5,008 nt of DNA from Acidobacteriota bacterium (GCA_023265215.1 JAHFUH010000438.1:1-5008), one strand, 5' to 3'. Positions 1 to 5,008 are shown, counted from the stretch's first letter. The notes: generated by a model not told the origin, from the letters alone. Made by a program: numbers and translations.

Positions 1-60
1 TTGCGCATCCGTATCTTCCAGGTAAACACGAATCCCCAGTACATGATCATTAGTCTGCAT
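1..60 (-). CDS. YbgC-like acyl-CoA thioesterase (hotdog fold), N-terminal fragment cut by window edge
   Basis: Only the first 20 codons are in the window, read leftwards from an ATG at 60-58; the frame stays open to position 1. The short peptide contains RVYLEDTDA, which matches the N-terminal signature of the YbgC/4-hydroxybenzoyl-CoA thioesterase hotdog family (first beta strand, then D-x-D-A/P). In that family the second Asp of the motif is the catalytic carboxylate, here residue 18. Such enzymes hydrolyse acyl-CoA thioesters in the cytoplasm; in many proteobacteria the gene accompanies tol-pal, but nothing here shows that context. The start lies 11 bp after the stop of the truncated MFS gene on the same strand. 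No good Shine-Dalgarno sequence is visible before it. The call rests on one short motif and would be settled by the sequence left of the window. Confidence 0.66.
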   Translation of the reverse strand, partial: MQTNDHVLGIRVYLEDTDAQ

Positions 61-71
61 AGTTTTGGATT

Positions 72-542
72 TTATCCCATTTCGGGCTGCTCCGGAGCAA
101 AAATGGTGTCGGCAATTACGGAGTATGCAACGGATATTGAATACAGTTCCCGCCGCGCACGATCCTGCTCCTTAATCAAGACCAGGGAATCGTAGAACAG
201 TGCCTGGTCGGCCCCGGAGATGAAGGTCATGCCCACGGCGCCCAGAAATTCAGCCGGGAACAGGATATAGTAATTATGAGAAAGCCCGAAAAACAGCATA
301 TCGGCGGCAAACAGGAGGCATCCCAAGGCTACGGAAATTTTGCGGCCGAATTTATCCGCAACCACTCCCGTTGGAATTTCCAGAGTGAAAACCCAAAAGA
401 GAAACCATGCCTGAAGGATAAATATGCGGGTGTAATCCACCCTGAGCCAATCCAGAAAAAAAGGAACAGAGATCGGCCCGAAAAATTGCAGGTTCTTCAG
501 AAAAGCGGCAGCATAGGCTTTTCGGATGTTGGCCCGGTTCAT
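72..542 (-). pseudogene. MFS transporter, 3'-truncated remnant (N-terminal ~4 TM helices)
   Basis: This 156-codon frame runs leftwards from an ATG at 542-540 to a TAA at 74-72. Residues 1-131 read as the start of a major facilitator transporter: a hydrophobic first helix (about 13-35, with GPISVPFFLDW), a second helix (about 38-57), the loop 2-3 motif A as GVVADKFGRK at residues 59-68 with the invariant Asp63 and Arg67, and two more helices (about 70-88 and 92-112). Members normally have about 400 residues and 12 helices, so roughly two thirds are missing. After RARR at 129-131 the last 25 residues (72-150) have no helix character and do not look like the family's continuation, so I infer a deletion or rearrangement near 150. 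No strong ribosome binding site precedes the start. A four-helix product is unlikely to transport anything; substrate unknown. It could still be translated, as the remaining frame has no internal stop. Confidence 0.75.
77..106. repeat. Nested inverted repeat around a perfect 10-bp palindrome
   Basis: GCTCCGGAGC at 89-98 is a perfect palindrome. It is flanked by CCATTT (77-82) and AAATGG (101-106), which are also complementary. The structure sits in the anomalous 3' tail of the truncated MFS frame, just upstream of the thioesterase start. It could be the remains of a terminator or an operator between the two minus-strand genes, but there is no clear U-run after the stem on the minus strand. 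The function is not shown by the sequence. Confidence 0.35.
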
Positions 543-568
543 ATATGCAGTTTATCTCAAAATGACTA

Positions 569-599
569 TTGAAAGATGCGTTCAATTGGCTTTTATAAT
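569..599 (+). promoter_or_regulatory. Candidate sigma-70-type promoter for the DUF481 gene
   Basis: TTGAAA at 569-574 and a consensus TATAAT at 594-599 are separated by 19 bp, in the AT-rich 152-bp region between the divergent MFS remnant and the DUF481 gene. The spacing is 2 bp longer than ideal. Other -10-like boxes lie downstream (TACAAT at 614-619, TATAAA at 624-629), so the exact start of transcription cannot be fixed. Any of these would give a leader that includes the hairpin at 651-672. Confidence 0.4.
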
Positions 600-650
600 T
601 ATTCTTGAATAGATACAATATCTTATAAATTAGAGTAAGCTTTTCAGGAT

Positions 651-672
651 CTGGAACAATATTCGGTTCCAG
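651..672 (+). promoter_or_regulatory. Perfect 7-bp hairpin in the DUF481 leader, next to the ribosome binding site
   Basis: CTGGAAC (651-657) and GTTCCAG (666-672) are exact reverse complements around an 8-base AT-rich loop. The 3' arm ends 8 bases before the GGAGG ribosome binding site (681-685). It could be a dyad operator in DNA or an RNA stem affecting translation or stability of the mRNA. No U-run follows, so it is not an intrinsic terminator. Confidence 0.45.
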
Positions 673-694
673 CTAACTATGGAGGCAAAAAAAT

Positions 695-1756
695 ATGCTA
701 TCTCTTAAACACAATAAATCTGCTCTATCCGTCCTGCTTATTTGTGTTTTGCTGCCGGCCGCCTGGGCAGATCAGGTTGTGCTGAAAAACGGCGATCGCG
801 TGACAGGCAGCATTATCAAAAAAGATGACAAGAATCTCACGATCAAAACGGAACAGTTTGGCGTGATCGTCACGCCTTGGGATCAGGTTGATTCGATCGT
901 TGTCGAAAAGCCTCTCAACATCGTCCTCAAGGATGGCAGGACGCTTCAAGGCACGTTGACCGCGATGCAGGGTAAAGTTGAAGTGACGACACCCCAAACC
1001 AAAGTCAACATTACACCGGCGGAAATCGCAACTCTTCGCAATGCCGATGAGCAGAAGGCTTATCAGAGATTGCTGCGCCCGGGATGGGGCGAACTCTGGA
1101 CCGGCAACGGCACAGTTGGGTTTGCAGGCACGGCCGGCAACTCCAAAACATTGACCTTCACTACGGGCCTCAACGCCAGCAGAGCGACCAAACACGACAA
1201 GACTTCTCTGTATTTCAGCGCGATTAAGGCTTCCTCTTTGGTCAACGGCGTGAATTCGGATAGCGCTAAAGCAGTTCGAGGCGGGATCAGCTACGGCCAT
1301 AATGTCAGCTCGCGTTTATTCCTAAGTGCGTTTAACGATTATGAATATGATCGGTTCCAGAATCTGGACTTGCGGTTCGTTATCGGCGGCGGCCTCGGAT
1401 TCCAAGCCTTGAAATCGGATCGGAGCAAGATGGACCTGCTCGCCGGCGCAGCATACAACCGTTCCAATTACAGTACGCCTCTGACGCAAGACTCGGGTGA
1501 ATTCTACTGGGGAGACGAGTACAGCCTGAAACTGAACTCTGCCATAATCCTGACGCAGAATTACCGGATGTTCAATAACCTGAAGGAAACGGGCGACTAC
1601 CGTGTAACCTTTGATCTCGGCCTGAGCACGAAGATTGCCAAATGGCTCACATGGAATTTATCGGTGAGCGACCGTTACCTCAGCAACCCCGCCCCGGGCC
1701 GCAAGACCAACGACTTTCTCTATACCACCGGGATAGGAATTACATTTGCGAGATAA
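695..1756 (+). CDS. DUF481 family outer-membrane beta-barrel protein
   Basis: The 353-residue product starts at an ATG 9 bp after a strong GGAGG (681-685). Residues 1-25 form a signal peptide: basic KHNK, hydrophobic core 10-22, and an A-W-A cleavage site before D26. Residues 26-115 hold two related beta modules, each opening with VLK-N/D-G (VLKNGDRVTGSI at 29-40 and VLKDGRTLQGTL at 77-88); this N-terminal pair is common in DUF481 proteins. From about 135 to the end the chain is alternating, aromatic-rich beta sequence. It begins with the typical GNSKTLTF stretch (149-156) and ends in GIGITFAR, as expected for an outer-membrane barrel. The E. coli relative is YdiY; the molecular role of the family is poorly known, and I infer no substrate. 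The gene is probably expressed from its own promoter in the divergent region. The terminal residue is Arg rather than the usual aromatic, a small deviation. Confidence 0.88.
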   Translation: MLSLKHNKSALSVLLICVLLPAAWADQVVLKNGDRVTGSIIKKDDKNLTIKTEQFGVIVTPWDQVDSIVVEKPLNIVLKDGRTLQGTLTAMQGKVEVTTPQTKVNITPAEIATLRNADEQKAYQRLLRPGWGELWTGNGTVGFAGTAGNSKTLTFTTGLNASRATKHDKTSLYFSAIKASSLVNGVNSDSAKAVRGGISYGHNVSSRLFLSAFNDYEYDRFQNLDLRFVIGGGLGFQALKSDRSKMDLLAGAAYNRSNYSTPLTQDSGEFYWGDEYSLKLNSAIILTQNYRMFNNLKETGDYRVTFDLGLSTKIAKWLTWNLSVSDRYLSNPAPGRKTNDFLYTTGIGITFAR

Positions 1757-1868
1757 TCGACAGCCAATGCAAAGCCAGGCAGCATCGCCACGTCATTTAT
1801 GATGTTTTGAGGGAAATGTGTCATTATAAATATAGCTGGCGGTTGTCCCAGGGGAAAGGAAGCGCGCT

Positions 1869-2207
1869 ATGACTGATAAACTCGTGAATAAGAATACTGC
1901 GGCTATATTGATAGCGGGTGCGTTGTTGGGAGCAGGGGTGGCGCTTCTGATTGCTCCCCAGTCCGGACGCAAAACGCGGAGAGATATCCATCAGTTTGCT
2001 AAAAAGGCCAGGAGTAAAGCAGAAGCTGCACGGCTTGAGTTGCAGCATTCCATCGACAGTATCGTCGGGGATTTAGCAAAAAAGCTGCAGGAGGGGCTGG
2101 CTGGCGGCGTTGATTGGACCGACGATAAGATTGCTGACCTTCGGCGTGCAATGGAAGCGTTTGGAAAATCCGTCCGGGAGGAGGTTGAGAAAATTCAGTC
2201 AAGCTAG
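1869..2207 (+). CDS. YtxH domain-containing small membrane protein
   Basis: A 112-residue protein whose ATG follows AAGGA (1856-1860) by 8 bp. Residues 11-29 form one glycine/alanine-rich membrane helix, followed directly by LLIAPQSGRKTRRDI (26-40). The pattern G-x-L-x-G-x-x-x-x-L-x-A-P-x-S-G-x-x-x-R is the signature of the YtxH (gas vesicle GvpP-like) family. The remainder (about 41-112) is a charged, amphipathic helix rich in Lys, Glu and Ala, likely cytoplasmic and coiled-coil forming. Family members are often stress-linked in Firmicutes and other phyla, but their biochemical activity is unknown. The gene lies 112 bp after the DUF481 stop with no clear terminator between, so cotranscription is possible but not shown. 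Confidence 0.85.
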   Translation: MTDKLVNKNTAAILIAGALLGAGVALLIAPQSGRKTRRDIHQFAKKARSKAEAARLELQHSIDSIVGDLAKKLQEGLAGGVDWTDDKIADLRRAMEAFGKSVREEVEKIQSS

Positions 2208-2556
2208 CTTATTCATAAAAATCCATAGCCGCAGTGGAAGGTTCAGGAACAATGCTGTGGCTTATTATAAACCTCGATTCAGAAGTTGAGAATTTGGAGA
2301 AGTCCAGCAATCCTATATCTCCATAACTCTCTTAGGAAATGCACATGCAAAGAGCCTGAGGGGCATGCGCGTCAAGCTAATCCGCATTTCCGGAGCGCCG
2401 AAGGCGCGGCGCAGCAAAGCCCAGGGCGAAGGCCGCAACGCTTCGCTGATGCATCGTGCCTTCCAGCCCGCAGTGTGCTTATCGACATTTTTCTTCCGCT
2501 TTCGTCAAAGGCGAAAAATCAGGTACTATTTAGATTGGGAAAGGAGAAAGGTTCGT
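2208..2556 (+). other. 349-bp gene-free region upstream of the peroxiredoxin gene
   Basis: No convincing coding sequence is visible on either strand. The left part (2208-2385) is mostly AT-rich and has a TATTATAAA-like stretch near 2263-2271 that could be a -10 region, with no clear -35 partner. The middle (about 2391-2470) is a sharply GC-rich island described separately. The right end has an imperfect stem of T-rich and A-rich arms around 2488-2517, and the ribosome binding site AAGGAG at 2541-2546 for the peroxiredoxin. The peroxiredoxin frame is open upstream to an ATG at 2365, but the translated extension is basic, low in hydrophobic pattern and unlike any Prx domain. Confidence 0.6.
2391..2444. 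repeat. GC-rich repeat-like island with a GCGCC-GAA-GGCGC hairpin
   Basis: A block that is clearly more GC-rich than its flanks begins with CGGAGCGCCGAAGGCGCGGC (2391-2410). GCGCC (2395-2399) and GGCGC (2403-2407) pair across a three-base GAA loop. It continues into purine-rich GCAAAGCCCAGGGCGAAGGC. The composition and the short stem with a three-base loop resemble interspersed palindromic elements, as do the hairpins at 4906 and 4995. No second copy lies in this window, so its repeat nature is inferred from appearance only. Confidence 0.4.
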
Positions 2557-3087
2557 ATGTTTCCAAGAAGAGTTTTTATCGTGAGCCTCGTCCTCTGCTT
2601 TTTCATTGCAGTACTTGCATTTTCTGATCTTCCCGAGAACGGAACTACAGCTCCGCAGTTTGTTCTCAAAAACCAGGATGGAGTCGAGGTGAAACTCAGC
2701 GACTTCAAGTCAAAGTGGATTGTCCTCTATTTCTACCCCAAGGACTTCACTTCAGGTTGTACTGTGGAAGCGCACAATTTCCAGCGGGATCTCGCCGGTT
2801 ATGAAAAACTTGGCGCAGTAATTATCGGAATCAGCGTCGATTCCTCCGAGTCCCATAAAGGCTTTTGTACGAAGGAAGGTCTGAGCTTCAGGCTGCTTGC
2901 GGATACCGAGCATAAGGTAACATCGCTTTACGGCTCTCTTGGGGAATACCAGGGGAAGGCTATTGCGCGTCGCAATACATTTATTATCGATCCGAACGGA
3001 AAGATTGCAAAAGCGTTCGAGAACGTAAACCCCGCAGTTCACAGCGAAGAAGTGCTTGCAGCCCTCGCTCAATTGCAAATTCATTAA
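2557..3087 (+). CDS. Exported thioredoxin-dependent peroxiredoxin, Bcp/PrxQ-type
   Basis: The 176-residue frame begins at ATG 2557, 10 bp after AAGGAG (2541-2546). This start also places a signal peptide at the N-terminus: MFPRR, hydrophobic core 6-21, and a V-L-A cleavage site at 19-21. The AhpC/TSA domain fills residues 28-175. The peroxidatic site FTSGC has Cys68, the active-site YPKDFT leads into it, and Arg138 (ARRNTFIIDPNG, 137-148) is the conserved arginine that activates the cysteine. Such enzymes reduce hydrogen and organic peroxides to water or alcohols using thioredoxin-like donors; the signal implies a periplasmic or membrane-tethered enzyme. The position five after Cys68, a resolving Cys in many Bcp proteins, is His73. 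Cys104 in HKGFCTKEG is the only other Cys outside the signal and is a possible resolving residue. The decayed kinase remnant starts 10 bp after the stop. Confidence 0.9.
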   Translation: MFPRRVFIVSLVLCFFIAVLAFSDLPENGTTAPQFVLKNQDGVEVKLSDFKSKWIVLYFYPKDFTSGCTVEAHNFQRDLAGYEKLGAVIIGISVDSSESHKGFCTKEGLSFRLLADTEHKVTSLYGSLGEYQGKAIARRNTFIIDPNGKIAKAFENVNPAVHSEEVLAALAQLQIH

Positions 3088-3097
3088 GGGCCTGTCA

Positions 3098-3795
3098 ATG
3101 TCCGGCAGCCGTTCATATATTCCGCTTCGTGAAATGAATCCGGAATCATCGGCAAACCAGATCATCTGGCAAATGTTCAATTCCGCAAATCAAGCGGTTT
3201 ATGATGCCGGAGTGCAATCCGCGGAAAAAAACTGGATGGCTGCGACTGTCACCGTTTCCATATTCTGTAACGATGAGGTCTGCGTGGGACACGTCGGAGA
3301 CTCTCGATTATATTTGGTTCAGCAAGGCAAGATCCGGAAGATCACAAATGATCATTCCTATGTGGCAATGCAGCAAAAGCTTGGCCTGATCTCCGAACAA
3401 GCGAACCGACATCTACAGTTTGGGCGCCATTCTTTATGAAATTACAACAGTGTCCGCGCCCTTCGAGGGAACAAGCCCATACAATGATCATGAATGCACG
3501 TCTTGCCGGCAATCCAAAAGCTCCATACAAGCTCAATCCGGGCATCTCCCCTCAATTGGAAGAAATCATATTGCATGCGATGGAACGGGATCCCGGGGAC
3601 AGGTATCACCGCGCGGCGGATATGAAGTTTGAATTGGAAGCGCCCGAGAAGGTGCAATTGACGGGGCGGCGCGACCGTTTGCAGTCCTCTTCGCCATGAA
3701 AGGCGCACTGGCATACTGTTCGAATCGCCCTTTGGACCGTTCTGATCACCCTGGTTGTCTCCGGGCTGATCTTGTTTTTATTTCGCAAACGCTGA
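3098..3795 (+). pseudogene. Decayed bifunctional PP2C phosphatase / Ser-Thr protein kinase with C-terminal TM tail
   Basis: Three pieces of one ancestral gene are recognisable in order. (1) From ATG 3098 to about 3400: the middle of a PP2C phosphatase, with ATVTVSIF, the metal-site motif GHVGDSRLYL (Asp at 3299-3301) and NDHSYVAMQQKLGLISEQ. The N-terminal part with the first metal-binding DG-x-GG is absent. (2) From about 3402: the C-lobe end of a Hanks-type kinase. RTDIYSLGAILYE (subdomain IX, Asp at 3408-3410) and APFEGTSPY are in one frame. NARLAGNP and the late motif HAMERDPGDRY follow in the next frame, to 3696. The kinase N-lobe, HRD and DFG are missing. (3) Past an in-frame TGA (3697-3699), the same frame gives a membrane helix, about 3724-3783, ending FRKR and TGA 3793-3795. 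Intact fusions of this architecture are several hundred residues longer (about 550-600 in total); about 230 codons remain. A regulator of protein phosphorylation at the membrane has therefore been lost here. A short PP2C peptide (3098-3439) could still be made but lacks essential metal ligands. Confidence 0.85.
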
Positions 3796-3829
3796 ACAGG
3801 TTCCTGGGAAAGAAATAGGGGGTAGAGAA

Positions 3830-4783
3830 TTGCCACTAAAATTTCGAGTCTTTCTGCACAGTTATCTGGGTTTCAACAGCAACTCAACGCTGGTCTACGG
3901 AGAGCGGGATGCGATCCTGGTCGATGCATCACAGTTGCTCAGCGACACGCACCGGATGATCGCCGAAATCATTCCCATGCGCAAAAACCTTACTCATATT
4001 TATGTATCGCACTTTCACCCTGACCACCATTTCGGGCTGAGGGTCCTTCATCATGCTTTCCCGCATGCCAAGATCGTAGCGCTGCCCAGTGTGGTCAAGG
4101 ATATCGTCTTCACGTCGAGCGACAAAATCGAATTGTGGGCGATCGATCGGTTCGGGCCGGACGACATCGCTCGTAAGACCACAATTCCTGCGCCTATGAG
4201 TGAACCCCGCCTGCTGCTCGAAGACGAAGAATTGCTGGTATCCGACGATTGGGAAGGCGACAGCGCCAACAACTCCGCGGTTTGGATTCCCTCGATCAAG
4301 GTGGTCTGCGCCACGGATATCGCATTTCACAATTGCCACCTGTGGCCCATCGAGAGCAATGTTGCCCGGCGCGTGAAGTGGCGCGCATCGATCAACAAAC
4401 TCAGAGAGTTTGACGCGCGCATCGTTATTCCCGGCCATTGTGATGATGAGAAGATCCGGCTCATGGAGGAAGTCCAGGCCGACGGCAAGCGTTCCTATAC
4501 TGAGTGCATCGACTGGTCGCTGCAATACCTCGATAATTATGAAGAGGTATACGACACCGCCAGGACCGCGGAAGAAATGGTATCGGCTATGACCCGCTTG
4601 TACCCGGATGTCAAGGCCGAGGACTTCGCTATTCACTGGCAGGCCAGGCTGCTATTTCCGCGCAGCAGTCCCGATTGGCTCACACCGTTGCCGGGCAAAC
4701 CAGGCAAGATATTCCTCAGTCCGAACGGCACTTACGATGGAGATCCGCCTCGGGAATGGGAATTGAATGGAATTGGGGACTGA
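3830..4783 (+). CDS. MBL-fold metallo-hydrolase
   Basis: A 317-residue cytoplasmic protein with no signal peptide. The start chosen is TTG at 3830: a purine-rich AGGGGGT (about 3817-3823) stands the right distance upstream, and the frame then reads a typical first strand (LKFRVFLHSYLGFNSNSTLVYG). The metallo-beta-lactamase metal motif is SHFHPDHHFG, giving His61, His63, Asp65 and His66. Downstream candidates for the remaining ligands are Asp163 (in CATDIAF) and His203 (in VIPGHCDD). The loop that usually supplies a His as G-H-T-x-G-S is instead EGDSANNS (142-149), with Asp144 in the His position. Residues 210-317 form a helical C-terminal extension. MBL-fold enzymes hydrolyse esters, lactones, thioesters and other bonds through one or two metal ions; the substrate cannot be read from sequence. 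The gene begins 34 bp after the ancestral stop of the kinase remnant. Alternative: start at Met50, which would remove part of the fold. Confidence 0.85.
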   Translation: MPLKFRVFLHSYLGFNSNSTLVYGERDAILVDASQLLSDTHRMIAEIIPMRKNLTHIYVSHFHPDHHFGLRVLHHAFPHAKIVALPSVVKDIVFTSSDKIELWAIDRFGPDDIARKTTIPAPMSEPRLLLEDEELLVSDDWEGDSANNSAVWIPSIKVVCATDIAFHNCHLWPIESNVARRVKWRASINKLREFDARIVIPGHCDDEKIRLMEEVQADGKRSYTECIDWSLQYLDNYEEVYDTARTAEEMVSAMTRLYPDVKAEDFAIHWQARLLFPRSSPDWLTPLPGKPGKIFLSPNGTYDGDPPREWELNGIGD

Positions 4784-4825
4784 CGACGCTAAATTGTGCA
4801 ATAGTTAAACAAAAGGTAATTTGTA

Positions 4826-4838
4826 GCCTTGTCAAGGC
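4826..4838. repeat. 13-bp near-perfect palindrome GCCTTG-T-CAAGGC
   Basis: GCCTTG (4826-4831) and CAAGGC (4833-4838) are exact reverse complements around a single T. A second short dyad, CTTG-GAAG-CAAG (4841-4852), follows at once. The site lies 43 bp after the MBL gene stop. No U-run follows, so a classical terminator is unlikely; an operator or a remnant of a repeat is possible. Confidence 0.4.
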
Positions 4839-4905
4839 CGCTTGGAAGCAAGGGTGTAATTGGAAGTGCGAGTCATGCTTTCCTGGTGGATTCAGCCCTG
4901 GGAAC

Positions 4906-4922
4906 GCCGCCGTCTCGGCGGC
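4906..4922. repeat. REP-like hairpin element, copy 1 (GCCGCCG-TCT-CGGCGGC)
   Basis: A perfect 7-bp GC stem (4906-4912 with 4916-4922) closes on the three-base loop TCT. It is preceded by GGGAAC and stands in intergenic DNA that is otherwise AT-rich. An inverted, related copy lies at 4995-5008. Short GC-rich stems of this kind, in pairs and between genes, are typical of REP/BIME-type interspersed repeats. Confidence 0.6.
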
Positions 4923-4988
4923 AAGCAGTGATAAAAGACATGCATGAAGCGTTTCGTACGCATTTTGTCCAGAAATTGCAATATAACA

Positions 4989-5008
4989 GCGTCTGCCGGC
5001 GAGACGCC
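4989..5008. repeat. REP-like hairpin element, copy 2, inverted and cut by window edge
   Basis: Read on the minus strand, 5008-4994 matches copy 1 at 13 of 15 positions. On the plus strand GCCGGCG (4995-5001), loop AGA (5002-5004) and CGCC (5005-5008) form the visible part of a stem that would be complete if the next three bases are GGC. An alternative fold pairs GCGTCT (4989-4994) with AGACGC (5002-5007). Confidence 0.55.

Noticed and set aside
725..1300. Long open frame on the minus strand opposite the DUF481 gene
   Set aside because: It lies wholly antisense to a well supported gene, is rich in Arg/Cys/His without a domain pattern, and has no recognisable family motif.
1757..1868. Promoter or terminator between the DUF481 and YtxH genes
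   Set aside because: TATAAA at 1825-1830 is -10-like, but no -35 stands at a usable distance (TTGAGG at 1807-1812 is only 12 bp away), and no stem with a U-run is present.
2365..2556. Upstream extension of the peroxiredoxin to ATG 2365
   Set aside because: The extra 64 residues run through the GC-rich repeat-like island. ATG 2557 has a strong AAGGAG and puts the signal peptide at the N-terminus.
3395..3490. Programmed frameshift in the kinase/phosphatase
   Set aside because: Essential parts of both domains are missing and an in-frame stop follows further on. Decay explains all lesions together, and no slippery heptamer with a downstream structure is evident.
3929..4636. 235-codon open frame on the minus strand opposite the MBL gene
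   Set aside because: It is a codon-bias shadow of the MBL gene. The plus strand carries the metal motif and a full fold; the minus reading has no recognisable domain.
4675..4947. Small plus-strand open frame overlapping the end of the MBL gene and the hairpin region
   Set aside because: It overlaps the MBL C-terminus out of frame, has no ribosome binding site or known motif, and runs through the REP-like hairpin.
4909..4978. Short minus-strand frame (about 23 codons, starting MRTKRF) inside the hairpin region
   Set aside because: Too short and arginine-rich because it crosses the GC hairpin. No ribosome binding site and no homology I can recognise.
1..5008. CRISPR array, tRNA or rRNA gene, integrase or transposase gene
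   Set aside because: No regularly spaced direct repeats, no cloverleaf or conserved rRNA sequence, and no recombinase motif was found on either strand.

Overview
The window is a short stretch of a Gram-negative bacterial chromosome of mid GC content (roughly 50%, by eye). An outer-membrane DUF481-type beta-barrel, signal-peptide-bearing envelope proteins and AT-rich intergenic regions support this. The DUF481 and YtxH proteins look most like those of Acidobacteriota. The remnant PP2C-kinase fusion and the YbgC-like start would also fit Pseudomonadota, so the phylum is a guess.

Layout. On the minus strand at the left edge are the first 20 codons of a YbgC-like hotdog thioesterase (60 down to 1). 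It is preceded by a 3'-truncated MFS transporter (542 down to 72) that keeps only the first four or so membrane helices. A 152-bp AT-rich divergent intergenic region carries a candidate promoter and a leader hairpin. It leads into a plus-strand run: a DUF481 outer-membrane protein (695-1756), a small YtxH-like membrane protein (1869-2207), a 349-bp gene-free stretch with a GC-rich repeat-like island, an exported Bcp/PrxQ-type peroxiredoxin (2557-3087), a heavily decayed PP2C phosphatase/Ser-Thr kinase fusion (3098-3795), and an MBL-fold metallo-hydrolase (3830-4783). The last 225 bp are non-coding. They hold a 13-bp palindrome and two inverted copies of a hairpin element.

The intact genes do not form an obvious pathway. 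Three of them (DUF481 protein, YtxH protein, peroxiredoxin) look like envelope or stress functions. The most informative parts of the window are signs of decay and repeats. The kinase/phosphatase gene can be read as a fossil with at least four separate lesions. The MFS gene has lost its C-terminal two thirds. The two hairpin copies at the right edge differ by a compensating base-pair swap, which suggests a structured interspersed repeat. I see no convincing new multi-gene system here.
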